A DNA stretch of 64,000 nt from Thiodiazotropha sp040506195 (GCA_040506195.1 JBEVXH010000006.1:186001-250000), one strand, 5' to 3'. Shown: positions 44,897 to 54,954, counted from the stretch's first letter. Program-made: numbers and translations. The notes: generated from the letters alone by a model not told the origin.

Positions 44897-46948
44897 TTGA
44901 ATATTCGTTTCAATCAAAAGTGGCGTTGGGCCGTTTCCCAATTAGTTGTTGTGATATTTCTCCTTCCTGGCTGTGGCGGTAGTAGCGGCAACGGTAGTAA
45001 AGATGATACCAATGGCAGTTCAGACGCCAGCCTCTCAGAGCTCACTCTCGACGGTATTGCACTGGATCATACCTTTCGATCCGACCAGTTGAACTACAGC
45101 GCCAGTGTGGATTTCAGTCAGGACAGGATCACCCTCTTTCCGGTCGCCAGCGACAGCGGAGCCTCTATCCTGGTCAACGGCGACGAGGTAGCCTCAGACA
45201 GTCCTTCGGCGGCGGTTAACCTGGCAGTGGGTCAAAACCTAATCGAGATCCTGGTCACCTCAGATGATGGTTTGACCAGTCAGACCTACATGCTTTCCAT
45301 GTTTCGTTCCAGTGCCAGTTCAGATGCGAACCTATACGACCTTCATCTTGGTGGCGCGGTGTTGGACCAGCTTTTTCAGCCTGACCAGACTGCCTATAGC
45401 GCCAGGGTGGGATTTCTTCAGGCCAGCGTTACCCTGTCACCGGTCTCCGTCAACACGGACGCCGGAATCCATGTCAACGGCACTGAGGTTTCCTCAGGCG
45501 CATCATCAACGATTGCCCTCTCAGAGGGGCAAAACACAATCAATCTGGTCGTAACGGCGGAGGATCGGGAGACTACACGCTCCTACTCCATCGATATCGT
45601 GCGGGAAGACGCCAGCTTTTTTGCTCAGCAGGCCTATCTCAAGGCGAGCGATGCCGATGGAGGCTATAGCCGATGGCATGGCTACTATGGAGATCAATTC
45701 GGTAGCAGTGTTGCGATCTCGGGGGACACCCTGGTGGTTGGCGCTCCGGGAAGATCGATCAGATTAATCGGCATTGAGTGGGGCGATTCAATAATCAATT
45801 ATGGTGTGGTCTACGTCTTTACCCGCATTGACGGGATCTGGAGCCAGCAGGCTCGCCTTGAGGCGAGTAATGCCGAAACGGATGATCTTTTCGGTACCAG
45901 TGTAGCGATCTCGGGAGACACTCTGGTGGTTGGTGCTATTGGTGAGGACAGCAGTATAAACGGCGGGGAAGAAAACAATTCAGCATTCGACGCTGGAGCT
46001 GTCTATGTATTCACCCGTAGCGACAGTGTCTGGAAGCAACAGACTCTCCTCAAAGCGAGTTACCTACTTGGGTCGACCAGTAATGGCGTTATTGGTAATG
46101 AATTTGGTTATAGCGTTGCCATCTCAGGCGATACCCTGATAGTAGGCTCCCCGAACGCAGACAGCAGCGATGACCATGGGGAGCTCAACGAGTTGTTTCC
46201 AGCTCAATCTTCCGGTGCTGCCTTTATCTTCACCCGCAACTACGGAAACTGGGACCTGCAGACCTCCATCAGCGCAATTAATGCGGAAAAGGGTGATGGG
46301 TTTGGCGCCAGTGTAGCGATCTCGGACGATACGGTTGTGGTGGGCGCACCTTATGAAGATGGCAACGGGAGTGGTGGAGAGGATGATAATTCAGCAACTA
46401 ATGTCGGAGCGGCCTACGTTTTTAAACGCCTTGGTGGGGAGTGGAACCAACAGGCATACCTTAAGCCAAGCACTGCCAGCAATGGCCATGTAAACGTGTT
46501 TGGTTTTGGATTCGGTGCACGTGTGGCAATCTCCGGAGACACCATAGCGGCCAGTTACCCATCGGGCGACTCTTTGAAGGGTGAAGCTTTTATCTTCAAA
46601 CGTAGTGGCGAAGTGTGGACACAGCAGGCTCATCTCACGTCAAACAATAATATGGTTTCTCATTTTGGTAATGGTTTTGGAAGCGGCCTGGCGCTCTCAG
46701 GCGACACCCTGGCGGTGGGTGAATCCAAATCTGATCAAGCGTACGTCTACACTCGAAATGACGGGATCTGGAGCCAGCAAGCCATCTTCAAGGGGAGTAA
46801 TACCGAAAACGACGATAAATTTGCTTCCACCTTGGCGATATCTGGCGACACCCTGGTGATGGGTTCTCCGCATGAAGACAGCAGTGCTACCGGTGGTGAG
46901 GCAGATAATTCTGCATCAAATGCGGGCTCGGTCTACATCTGGCAATAA
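44897..46948 (+). CDS. Lipoprotein with cadherin-like domains and FG-GAP repeats
   Basis: A 683-residue surface protein. The signal peptide ends in the lipobox FLLPGC, placing the lipidated Cys at residue 26. Two cadherin-like beta-sandwich domains follow (about 45-135 and 145-235; both have LxxLxLxGxxLDxxFxxDQxxYSA and end with SYSIDIVR-type strands). Then come at least six FG-GAP repeats with the recurring core FGxSVAISGDTLVVGAP and GAVYVFTR, likely folding into a beta propeller. The family is usually exported and involved in adhesion or matrix binding. It is a single-gene unit between two transposase remnants. Confidence 0.9.
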   Translation: MNIRFNQKWRWAVSQLVVVIFLLPGCGGSSGNGSKDDTNGSSDASLSELTLDGIALDHTFRSDQLNYSASVDFSQDRITLFPVASDSGASILVNGDEVASDSPSAAVNLAVGQNLIEILVTSDDGLTSQTYMLSMFRSSASSDANLYDLHLGGAVLDQLFQPDQTAYSARVGFLQASVTLSPVSVNTDAGIHVNGTEVSSGASSTIALSEGQNTINLVVTAEDRETTRSYSIDIVREDASFFAQQAYLKASDADGGYSRWHGYYGDQFGSSVAISGDTLVVGAPGRSIRLIGIEWGDSIINYGVVYVFTRIDGIWSQQARLEASNAETDDLFGTSVAISGDTLVVGAIGEDSSINGGEENNSAFDAGAVYVFTRSDSVWKQQTLLKASYLLGSTSNGVIGNEFGYSVAISGDTLIVGSPNADSSDDHGELNELFPAQSSGAAFIFTRNYGNWDLQTSISAINAEKGDGFGASVAISDDTVVVGAPYEDGNGSGGEDDNSATNVGAAYVFKRLGGEWNQQAYLKPSTASNGHVNVFGFGFGARVAISGDTIAASYPSGDSLKGEAFIFKRSGEVWTQQAHLTSNNNMVSHFGNGFGSGLALSGDTLAVGESKSDQAYVYTRNDGIWSQQAIFKGSNTENDDKFASTLAISGDTLVMGSPHEDSSATGGEADNSASNAGSVYIWQ

Positions 46949-47066
46949 TCAGTAAAGATCTGAAGCATAGATTTAATAAAACAAGGCATCCACACAATAC
47001 AACTTAAGTTTCCATCACACAAAGCATAAATGAATGAACCCCAGCATATTTCACCCGTTTTTCAAT

Positions 47067-47785
47067 TTAGCCACTCAGGCAGCCACTTCGAAAAGAGCAC
47101 CTGATAGGGATAGGCGCTGGAGAGCAACAGACGAAACTGATTGGCCTCCAGCGATGCGTGCTGGTGCGATCAGCAAACAGCCTCAGCTGTTGCTCCTTGA
47201 TGCGGTTCTCCATATCACCCCTTGGCGCAATAGACTTCGCCGTAAAGGTGCTGTTTATCGCCCACGGGATGGCAAACGATATAGCGCTGATTCTCCCCTT
47301 TTTCGGTAACCTCCAGTTTGGCAATCACCTTACGGCATCTCGTCCAACTGCCGGCGCCATAGTAGAACTGATAGAACTCCCGCTGCTTCTCGCCGATCAG
47401 CTCAGCCAGTGCCTGGACCCACTGCATGGGCTGAGGACTGCACCTCAACAGGGCCGATTGGATTAGTGTTAACAGGCCCTAGCGTGTGCCTCCTTGCGTT
47501 CAATCGAGCTCTGTAGGGGCGGATCGATACGTAGGGACTGATGATCGTTGAGATCTTCATAACCCAGACAGATCCCATAGACCCGTTGGCGCAACAGGCT
47601 CAGCTGGCTGTGTTCGATACATCGGCGTTCTCTCAGATCGGGGATGAGGCCATCAACAGACTTGAGCAAACCGAGCCTTCTGTTGATCTGGTGAAGCAGT
47701 AGCACGCCCCCGTCCAAGGTGATGTCATCACCGGAAAAATCTGCTTCGACCTCATCAGTGGACCAAAGCGAACTACAGGTGATAT
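47067..47785 (-). pseudogene. Fragmented IS1380-family transposase
   Basis: On the minus strand the N-terminal part (47785 to 47481) reads EVEADFSGDDITLDGGVLLL, then LLRQRVYGICLGYEDLNDHQ. A C-terminal part (47448 to 47067, two frames) reads FYYGAGSWTRCRKVIAKLEV, YIVCHPVGDKQHLYGEVYC and MENRIKEQQLRLFADRTSTH. These are standard IS1380 motifs. The middle of the protein is missing, the C-terminal part is frameshifted, and a MITE end sits at the junction, so it is inactive. Confidence 0.78.
47446..47481. mobile_element. Right-end fragment of the TA-flanked MITE inside the IS1380 remnant
   Basis: The 23 bases 47457-47479 are identical to the right terminal repeat of the element at 37274-37565 and are followed by TA (47480-47481). 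A few bases to the left (AACAGGGC) also match. The rest of the element is absent. It lies exactly where the IS1380 coding sequence is interrupted, so the MITE probably inserted there and was later partly deleted. Confidence 0.65.
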
Positions 47786-47882
47786 ATCCTGGCTAGCCAA
47801 GGCACACAGAGAATTCCACCACGTCATCGCTTCCCCAGAACTATTGGAGATGCCCTTAATCTTGCTGATATCCGGAAATTCC

Positions 47883-50432
47883 TCAGAGAGTGATTTCGGG
47901 AAAGGCCTGCTTCTCGAACTGCAAGCGGAGGATCTCAGCAGCCGGTACTGGACGAGAAAATGCATAACCTTGTGCTTTGTCGCACCCCATATTAACCAGT
48001 ATCCTGGCGTGCTCCATGGTTTCCACACCTTCCGCAACGAGGTCCCGATCAAATGCCCGAGCCAAGCCGATAACGCCTTCCACGATCGCCTGGTCATCGG
48101 GATTAGTCAGCATGCTCTTGACGAACAACTGGTCGATTTTCAGCGTTGATACCGGCAGGCTTTTCAGGTATGTCAGGGGTGAATAGCCTGTGCCAAAATC
48201 ATCTAATGCAAAAGCAAATCCATGTTTATTGCAATCCCGGATGATCCTGGAAACCAGATCCACATCTTTCAATGCACTGGTTTCGAGGATTTCCAGTTCC
48301 AAGCCGGCCCGATCCAGATTCGGGTAATCGGCGAATACCTCTTCCAATTGTTGCACGAAATCTTCTTGCTGCAGCTGTAGCGGACCGACATTGACGCTAA
48401 CCGGCAAGTTCAAACCCATGTCCTGCCATTCGGCCATTTGGGATACGGCCGTCTGGATTACCCACTGATCAAGCTCGGCGGCCAAACGGTGATCGGCGAT
48501 AACCGGTAGGAATTCCAGCGGCGGCAGAAGGCCTCGTTCAGGGTGCTGCCAGCGTAACAGCGCCTCCACCCCAACCATCGTCCCGCTGAGCATATTGACC
48601 TTCGGCTGGTAATGCAACACGAACTCACGATTAGCCAGGCCCTGAGCAATGCGCTGCAGGCTGTCATGATGGTCCTGCATGGAACGATACTGATTTGTAT
48701 CGAAGAACTGATAGCGATTCTTACCGGTCAGCTTGGCCTGGTACATGGCCTGATCTGCCTGTCTCAACAGTTGATCAGCATCGATGCTTTCCGGTTGAGG
48801 GTAAAAGGTCACCCCGAGACTGGCCGAGACCTGCAATTGATGTGACTCGATGAGTACGCTGGACGCGGCGGCATGAACGATTCTGTCGAGAATGGGAAAG
48901 CAATCTTTTTTCTCGGCAAGATCATTCAACACCACGACAAACTCGTCGCCACCAATCCTGGCGATGGTGTCACAATTTCTCAATGCTTGATGGAGATGCT
49001 TCGAGACCTCCACCAGCAGCAGGTCCCCGACATTGTGACCATGGGTATCGTTGACTTCTTTGAATCCATCCAGGTCGAGATAGATAACGGCGAGAAACTC
49101 TTTGCGACGCTTCTGCTGCACCATTGCCTGTTCAAGCCGGTCTGCCAGCAATACCCGGTTGGGCAGATCGGTCAATGCATCGTAGTGTGCAATGTGTTCC
49201 AGTCGTTTCTGATGCTCCTTCTGGGTGGTAATATCTGAAAACAGCGCAATATAGCTCTGTATCCTGCCATCGGGATTCTTCACTGCATTGATGGTCAGCA
49301 TTTCGACGTAGATTTCGCCATTCTTACGCCGATTCCAGATTTCCCCGCTCCACTGCCCCTCACTCAGCAAACTTGTCCACATGTTCTGATAGAACTCTTT
49401 ATCGTGGCGTCCGGACTTTAGGATGCGGGGATTCTTGCCCAAAACCTCGTTACGAGCGTAGCCGGTGATACGACTGAATGCCTCATTGGTATCCAGGATG
49501 GTGCCATCCGCATCGGTCAGAGTGATGCCTTCGCTGGCGTGCGTGAAAACCTTCGCCGCCAAGCGCAGCTCATTTTCCATTTTCTTGCGCGCGCTGACAT
49601 CTATCCAACAGGAACGACTATGAAGTACCTTGCCGCTGGCGTCCCGCACAGCGCTCACATTGAGGTTCACATCCAGGAAGCTTCCGTCGCGGCACTGGAG
49701 TTGCAGTTCAGCATTATTGACGCTCCCGGTGGTAACAAAGGAATCGAAGGCCTGCTTTGCACCTTCGAGGCTGTCCGGGCAATATAGCTCGAAAATGGGA
49801 CACCCGATTATTTCGGACTTGGTATAGCCCAGTTTGCGGGCAACGGTCTGGTTGCATTCCCTGATCAGGGCGGTTTCCGCATCCACCGAGACATACATGT
49901 CCGGGGAGTTGTCATACAGATCGCGATAGCGGCTTTCCGATCTCTCCAGCTGCCGGGCCAACTGATAGGTTCGCACCGATGTATGAATAGCAGCGTATAT
50001 TTTCTCGTTGGTCAGCTCTGACTTGAGCATGTAGCCGTTAATCGCATAACGGGAGATAACCTCGTTTTGCGGGGCGTAACCCGGTTGCCCGGTGACCAGA
50101 ATGATCTGAATGCTCTGATTGTTGAGCTCCCCCCGAATCCGCTGCACCAGTTCCAGGCCGGCGTGGTTGCTCTCCATGACGACATCCAACAGGACCAGGG
50201 CGATATCCTCATGCCGCAACAACACCGCTTCAGCTTCGGCAGCCGACTCCGCCTCAAGTATCTCGACCGGTTGACCATTGGCGACAATGGATTGAATGGC
50301 CAGCTTTAGCGCGGCATGGATGTCCGGTTCATCGTCAACCAGCAGAATTTTCCAGGAAAGCCTGTCCTCCGAAACTTGCTGATCTTCAGGCTCGGGCGCA
50401 AACAGGCCGTCAAAGGTGTCTTCCCGTGTCAT
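47883..50432 (-). CDS. Response regulator with two PAS domains, GGDEF and EAL
   Basis: I chose the ATG at 50432, which overlaps the stop of the kinase gene (ATGA) and follows GAGG, giving 849 residues. Domains in order: receiver (ILLVDDEPD, phosphoacceptor in LVLLDVVME; about 28-150), PAS 1 (about 165-290), PAS 2 (295-415), GGDEF with RIGGDEF intact (about 425-580), and EAL with EALLRW, LDDFGTGYSPLTYL and LVAEGVE (about 595-845). Both enzymatic signatures look canonical, so it could make or degrade c-di-GMP. It is the output of the corrinoid-linked operon. Confidence 0.93.
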   Translation of the reverse strand: MTREDTFDGLFAPEPEDQQVSEDRLSWKILLVDDEPDIHAALKLAIQSIVANGQPVEILEAESAAEAEAVLLRHEDIALVLLDVVMESNHAGLELVQRIRGELNNQSIQIILVTGQPGYAPQNEVISRYAINGYMLKSELTNEKIYAAIHTSVRTYQLARQLERSESRYRDLYDNSPDMYVSVDAETALIRECNQTVARKLGYTKSEIIGCPIFELYCPDSLEGAKQAFDSFVTTGSVNNAELQLQCRDGSFLDVNLNVSAVRDASGKVLHSRSCWIDVSARKKMENELRLAAKVFTHASEGITLTDADGTILDTNEAFSRITGYARNEVLGKNPRILKSGRHDKEFYQNMWTSLLSEGQWSGEIWNRRKNGEIYVEMLTINAVKNPDGRIQSYIALFSDITTQKEHQKRLEHIAHYDALTDLPNRVLLADRLEQAMVQQKRRKEFLAVIYLDLDGFKEVNDTHGHNVGDLLLVEVSKHLHQALRNCDTIARIGGDEFVVVLNDLAEKKDCFPILDRIVHAAASSVLIESHQLQVSASLGVTFYPQPESIDADQLLRQADQAMYQAKLTGKNRYQFFDTNQYRSMQDHHDSLQRIAQGLANREFVLHYQPKVNMLSGTMVGVEALLRWQHPERGLLPPLEFLPVIADHRLAAELDQWVIQTAVSQMAEWQDMGLNLPVSVNVGPLQLQQEDFVQQLEEVFADYPNLDRAGLELEILETSALKDVDLVSRIIRDCNKHGFAFALDDFGTGYSPLTYLKSLPVSTLKIDQLFVKSMLTNPDDQAIVEGVIGLARAFDRDLVAEGVETMEHARILVNMGCDKAQGYAFSRPVPAAEILRLQFEKQAFPEITL

Positions 50433-52180
50433 AGGGGAACCTCGATATGGCATGCGACACCCTTGCCGGGATGGCTCTCACACTGAATCGAACCGTTGAG
50501 CCTGTGGGTCACCAAGTTGTAAACCAAGTGCATGCCCAATCCCATGCCATTTTGCAGATTAGTGCTGAAGAATGGATCGAACAACTTGCTCAGCGCTTCC
50601 TGGTCCATGCCCTTGCCGTCGTCCCGGTAGTCAACCAGCAGCGCGTCTTGCTGCCGTGTCATCGTGATAAAGATATTCCCCTCTGACTGCCCTTCTAAGC
50701 CGTGCTTAAGGGAGTTTTCAAAAAGGTTCCTGAAGATACTCACCCAGTCAGGAACCGGGCTGTCTATCTCCAAGGGCGTATCGGGCGTAATGTGTAATTT
50801 AACATTATTCTGTTCGAAGCTGTTCCCGAAACTGCTGACCACGTCAGACAGGCACTGGACAATATCGCAGGATTCAAATTGCTCCAGTTCACCATCAACG
50901 GCGACCTGTTTGAAACGATCGACCAGCAGCGAGATCCGCCCAAGGTTGGATCCGAGTAGTTTCATCCCCTCCAAGGCATTATTCAGATAACCCTGGAGAT
51001 CCGCTTGGGTCATGGTGCGTTCATGAAATCTTCCGGCCAGGCTGTCGAGCTGGTTCTTGAGGGACGAGGCGGTGGCAATGCTGACGCCCAATGGCGTATT
51101 GATTTCGTGGGCCACTCCTGCAACCACGATGCTCAGGGAGGCCATCTTCTCCACTTCCAGCAATTTGTTCCGATTGCGGGTGTTTTCAATGACGAGCCCG
51201 CATACATGGGATATTACCAGGGCCAGATTAAGATAGCCCTTTGCGTATTTAGGGAAGGCCAGATTATCGACAAGGATTTTGCCCACCAGCTGTGACCCAG
51301 AGGGAATACCCAACAGAAAACCTCTTTGCTCGCGTGTCCAGGCGTAATTCTCCTCAAGGTCCAGCAGTGCCTTCTCGACAGTATCGGGCATCTCACCTAT
51401 AGGCAGGGCCGACTTGTTAATGATTTTCAGATAGTGTATGGCCCCCGGCGCAAACAATATCTGGAAAAGCTCCTTGATGCCGTCTATTGCCTCGTTTTCG
51501 TCCCTGGCTCGTGCCAGGCGTGCCAGCATATCCATGGCTAATAGGTTGTCGGCCCGCTCCGCATTGGCTTTCTGATCGGCCAGTGCGAGTTTGCTTTGCG
51601 CTAACTGCAGACGCCAGCTAAGCACCTGTTTTTGCAGAAGTAACCGAACCTGATCCAGTCCGACGCTGATTCGTCTGACGGCAAGACCTGTCACGGACTG
51701 CAATTCAGCGAGCTGCGTCTCTGCCTGAGGATTAATACCGGTATCGAGCAGAACGATTTCCCGGGCAATTTCCTGAAAGAACCCACTGACTTGTTCTTCA
51801 GCGAAACCCATCGCTTCGAGGTGAGTGCGCCAATTCTGCAACCAACCCGGGCTGACCAGGTAGGCTCCAGACCTGATTGCCTCGTCAACAAGGTCCCTCG
51901 CTGCAATCAGATGAAAACATTGCTCCAGCCGGATGACTTCGCTTTCGCAAGCAGAAGGAGGCCTGGCAGACAGTGTCTTTATGCAGGAGCGCCCAAATAC
52001 CCGAATCGACTCTGATGGGGTACCAGCCTGGTTTTCCAGTTCGTTCCAATCCACTTCCGGTCGCCCACAATGACTTGGGAAGGAACAAAGAATGACGTCC
52101 GACCAATTTTCAGATTTAATACAGGCCTCGACTTCGGGGCGAAAGTTATTGCACACGCATATATGCAGCTTGTCGCTCAT
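50429..52180 (-). CDS. Soluble sensor histidine kinase linked to corrinoid proteins
   Basis: A 583-residue kinase without membrane helices. The first ~125 residues (ICVCNNFRPEVEACIKSENW, SARPPSACESEVIRLEQCFH) are rich in Cys and resemble, weakly, DUF1638-type domains that accompany corrinoid methyltransferases. A coiled coil, a GAF-like region (about 215-350), HisKA with VAGVAHEINTPLGV and a HATPase domain (NLFENSLKHG, DDGKGMD, NGMGLGMHLV) follow. The ATG overlaps the stop of the MtaA-like gene, and its stop overlaps the regulator's ATG. It likely receives a signal from the two corrinoid-pathway proteins rather than from a membrane domain. Confidence 0.9.
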   Translation of the reverse strand: MSDKLHICVCNNFRPEVEACIKSENWSDVILCSFPSHCGRPEVDWNELENQAGTPSESIRVFGRSCIKTLSARPPSACESEVIRLEQCFHLIAARDLVDEAIRSGAYLVSPGWLQNWRTHLEAMGFAEEQVSGFFQEIAREIVLLDTGINPQAETQLAELQSVTGLAVRRISVGLDQVRLLLQKQVLSWRLQLAQSKLALADQKANAERADNLLAMDMLARLARARDENEAIDGIKELFQILFAPGAIHYLKIINKSALPIGEMPDTVEKALLDLEENYAWTREQRGFLLGIPSGSQLVGKILVDNLAFPKYAKGYLNLALVISHVCGLVIENTRNRNKLLEVEKMASLSIVVAGVAHEINTPLGVSIATASSLKNQLDSLAGRFHERTMTQADLQGYLNNALEGMKLLGSNLGRISLLVDRFKQVAVDGELEQFESCDIVQCLSDVVSSFGNSFEQNNVKLHITPDTPLEIDSPVPDWVSIFRNLFENSLKHGLEGQSEGNIFITMTRQQDALLVDYRDDGKGMDQEALSKLFDPFFSTNLQNGMGLGMHLVYNLVTHRLNGSIQCESHPGKGVACHIEVPL

Positions 52181-53253
52181 CGGCCGGTTCTGCCTTCATC
52201 CCAGTCATCCACCCAATCAAGCGGATAGCACCCCCATTTATCTAAGGCTTCGGTGATTGCAAGTAGCACGTCTTCAGGCACCTGCCACGGTATTTCACCG
52301 TGATTGTCCGCAAGTATGAAGCCGCCGCTCCGGGCACCTTTCGCAATGGCCTGCTTGACGGCCAATTCAGCATCACTAGCTGTCCAGCGGCGCATCTCAA
52401 CACCGTTGAGATTACCGAGAACCGAAGCCTTGCCACGCGCCGCTTGCTTGACCTGCTCCAGATCTTCCAGGGCACTGGCACTGATCACCGCGGTACCCGT
52501 TTCCAGCAGATCCTCCATTATCGGCAGGACCCGGCCCGAGGCCAGGTGGGTTGCCACAGGCCCATTGATGGCGGCAATGGTACGAGTGGCCACCTGCTTG
52601 CCGGTCTCCAGATAGATCTCACGGGGAATAGTAGTGGTGGAAGAAACAGGATCGAAGTAACAGATCGCAGTTGCTCCCGCCTGTAGTTGCGCATTGGCCC
52701 ACTCGATACTGAATGCCTCGTTGAGCTGCATGAGACGCCGGAACTCGTGTGGAGATTCGTAGATCAGGCGGATATAGCTTTCAAACCCCATCTGCATGGC
52801 TGGCAGAGAGAAAGGCGAAATCGCCACCCCGATGATGGGCACGGTGTCAGCCACACGTTGCTTCAGCTCATGGATGGTTTCCAGAACCCTCTGCAAAACC
52901 ACAGAATCCGCAACCCTGGGAGATTCCAACAAGCGGATATCAGTAGCCTTCTTGATAATCGGCTCACCCGCATTGGGAGGGCCATCCAGGGAAAAAAGTG
53001 TCTCCCCTCCCCAGGCCTCGGTTTCCAGGGAGGCATAAAAAAACGGGTAGAGGCAATCAGAGCGATATTTTGTCAATAATCGCATCTGGCCCTCTATGAC
53101 ATGGCTGGAGCGGGAAAAGTACTCCTCGATGGTCAGACCAAGTTCCTTCGCGCCGTGCATGGTGGTCAGGAGAAACATGGGCACACGATCCGGTTCCTGA
53201 TGGCCCAGACTGGCCAGGGTTCTCTGCATCGAGTTCATATGAGAATCGTTCAC
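52177..53253 (-). CDS. MtaA/CmuA-like (uroporphyrinogen decarboxylase superfamily) protein lacking zinc cysteines
   Basis: A 358-residue UroD-fold protein. I chose the GTG at 53253: it has GGAGGAG 5 bases upstream and overlaps the previous stop (GTGA). The start MNDSHMNSMQRTLASLGHQE then PDRVPMF is typical of MtaA/CmuA methyltransferases that move methyl groups from corrinoid proteins to thiols. These normally bind zinc through His-x-Cys and a later Cys. Here the corresponding places read ATHLASG and ADNHGEIPW, so the His remains but both Cys are gone. It may bind the corrinoid protein without methyl transfer to a thiol, that is, act as a sensor subunit. Confidence 0.88.
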   Translation of the reverse strand: MNDSHMNSMQRTLASLGHQEPDRVPMFLLTTMHGAKELGLTIEEYFSRSSHVIEGQMRLLTKYRSDCLYPFFYASLETEAWGGETLFSLDGPPNAGEPIIKKATDIRLLESPRVADSVVLQRVLETIHELKQRVADTVPIIGVAISPFSLPAMQMGFESYIRLIYESPHEFRRLMQLNEAFSIEWANAQLQAGATAICYFDPVSSTTTIPREIYLETGKQVATRTIAAINGPVATHLASGRVLPIMEDLLETGTAVISASALEDLEQVKQAARGKASVLGNLNGVEMRRWTASDAELAVKQAIAKGARSGGFILADNHGEIPWQVPEDVLLAITEALDKWGCYPLDWVDDWDEGRTGR

Positions 53254-53882
53254 GACATCTCCTCCATCCACTGCCCGACGATACGCACGGCATCAGATGC
53301 TGTTGCCCCCATAGCATCGGCACCGACATCCTCCCAAAGTTGCGAGTCGAACAGGAATGGTGCACCGCCAACCAGGATTTTCACATCCAGGCCCTCGGCA
53401 TCGAGGGCAGTGCGAAAGTCGCGAATTCTCAAAGCAGAGGGAAGCATCAAAACCGACACCAACAATACGCGTAGATCATCAGCCTTGACTCGGGACACCA
53501 AACCGTCGATTTCCATGCGGCCATAGTCGAAAATATCGAAACCGCTGGCACGCATGACAGAATAGACAATACGTTTACCCAACAGATGGAAGTCATTGAG
53601 TACCACGATGGCTGAGCGAGGCTGATGCTTCCGATCGGGATCACTGGGAGGCAACGCCCTATCCACGATCTCCTCACAGAACCGGCCACTCATGTAAATC
53701 TGCGACAGGGCCACTCCTCCCTCCTGCCATGATCGACCGATGTTGGCGAGGGCAGGCACCACAAGATTCTCGACTAACTCCATGGGGGAGGAGTGTTGCA
53801 GCTCGGAATCAAACAAGGCGTCTGCTTTGACCTTGTCCAGAGACAATAGTGCCTGTTCAAAAGTGTCAATACAGTCATGCAC
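53250..53882 (-). CDS. Cobalamin-binding corrinoid protein (MtaC/MtbC-like)
   Basis: A 210-residue protein with the two-domain corrinoid-protein layout. The N-terminal helical cap has VVPALANIGRSWQEGGVALS, then QIYMSGRFCEEIVD. The Rossmann domain carries NDFHLLGKRIVYSVMRASGF, a variant of DxHxxG whose His is the lower axial ligand of cobalt, and later VGGAPFL and VGADAMGATASDAVRIV. Cobalamin binding is therefore expected. It is the first gene of a four-gene chain in which every junction overlaps by four bases. No methyltransferase of the MtaB/MttB type, which would load the methyl group, lies nearby. Confidence 0.92.
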   Translation of the reverse strand: MHDCIDTFEQALLSLDKVKADALFDSELQHSSPMELVENLVVPALANIGRSWQEGGVALSQIYMSGRFCEEIVDRALPPSDPDRKHQPRSAIVVLNDFHLLGKRIVYSVMRASGFDIFDYGRMEIDGLVSRVKADDLRVLLVSVLMLPSALRIRDFRTALDAEGLDVKILVGGAPFLFDSQLWEDVGADAMGATASDAVRIVGQWMEEMS

Positions 53883-54129
53883 GGGAAAAACACCAACGCC
53901 ACGGTTCTAATTTAGGTAATCGACCGCCAAAAAAAGTTCTTGAACGCCATTTTCCTCACCGACCGATTCTCGTGGGTATTCTGTTTAAGACCACCGGCGA
54001 TTAGCGGCCACTAGGGCCGCCCCAACGGCAGAAGCGGTAAGTGATACACGATACTCTTTGGCAGGCTGTTGAAATACCCCGTATAACAGGGACCATACCG
54101 CCAAGGAAGCGAAGACGGCAACTGGCACG

Positions 54130-54360
54130 ATGGGTGGTCCCGATATTCAACAAGAGACCCTATTCAGCACCATCAGTCCCGCGTTCCGAAGAATCATCCC
54201 CTGCGCCCGATTCGCCATATGGTCGATGGGGCACTGCGCGAACTGGATGCTGATATTGCGGTCTTGTACGCCGATACCGGACGTGAATCGATACCGCCGG
54301 AGAAACTTCTGTGCGCCCAATTACTGATGGCGTACTCATGCATCTTTTTCTGTGATTCAA
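54130..54360 (+). pseudogene. N-terminal remnant of an IS1182/IS5-like transposase
   Basis: Frame 1 gives QETLFSTISPA; after a shift the sequence continues NHPLRPIRHMVDGALRELDA, DIAVLYADTGRESIPPEKLL and CAQLLMAYSCI. This is the standard N-terminus of IS1182-type transposases (LFxxVSLExRVPxxHPLRxIR). The remainder of the transposase is missing. It is a dead IS fragment. Confidence 0.65.
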
Positions 54361-54954
54361 GCTGCGTTATTCAGACGCTGAGATTACCTCGGTAATGGGT
54401 TTACCGTTGCGGTTGATGCCAACACAAAAGGACCATGTTGTGCGTTGATAAGCACCACATCGAATTCACGTTTGGCGCCACTGGCATTGAGTATTTTCAT
54501 AGCGCACCTGTGTGAGTGGGTTTCAAGCCCTTTCTGGGATATCGATTGGCTGTCGGGCGAGTCAGAAACTGCAAGCTACCACTGGACCTGCGTGAAAAGG
54601 GCGTTTATTCTTCCTGTACTCATATATCCGATTATTGTACCGTCTGCCACAAATGAAAAAATCCATGTCCGGTGAATCTCGACTTTGGCGATACCGCCAC
54701 TCTGATGAGACGGAATTAAAATCTGAATATATTGTGCTTGAAGCCATTTACCATCTGCAAGGTAAGCAGAGGCGACAACGCTTTATAGATCAGGTGCCGC
54801 AGGATGGAATTGAACCGGTACTGATATAGCTCTTTCAATACGCTAACTGGTCAGGTAGTCAATGACTGGATAAGTATACCGGAAACCTGAATTGCGCATA
54901 GTTGGATTCTATTAAAACAACACGAATATCTCATAACCCAAAAAGGGGGAACTC
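54361..54954. other. Gene-poor stretch before ppk2
   Basis: About 590 bases with no gene I can support. A 58-codon reading frame (54653-54829, starting MKKSMSGESRLW) has no recognisable family and no good RBS. The stretch 53883-54129 likewise holds nothing definite. An RBS-like AAAAGGGGGAA lies just before the ppk2 ATG. Confidence 0.4.

Noticed and set aside
45777..45783. GAGTGGG inside the FG-GAP lipoprotein gene
   Set aside because: It is followed by GCG, lies in coding sequence and has no arms; a chance match.
54513..54519. GAGTGGG in module VI as another attachment core
   Set aside because: It continues TTTC rather than AGT, and no CATGGTAT-like octamers stand at the required distances upstream or downstream.
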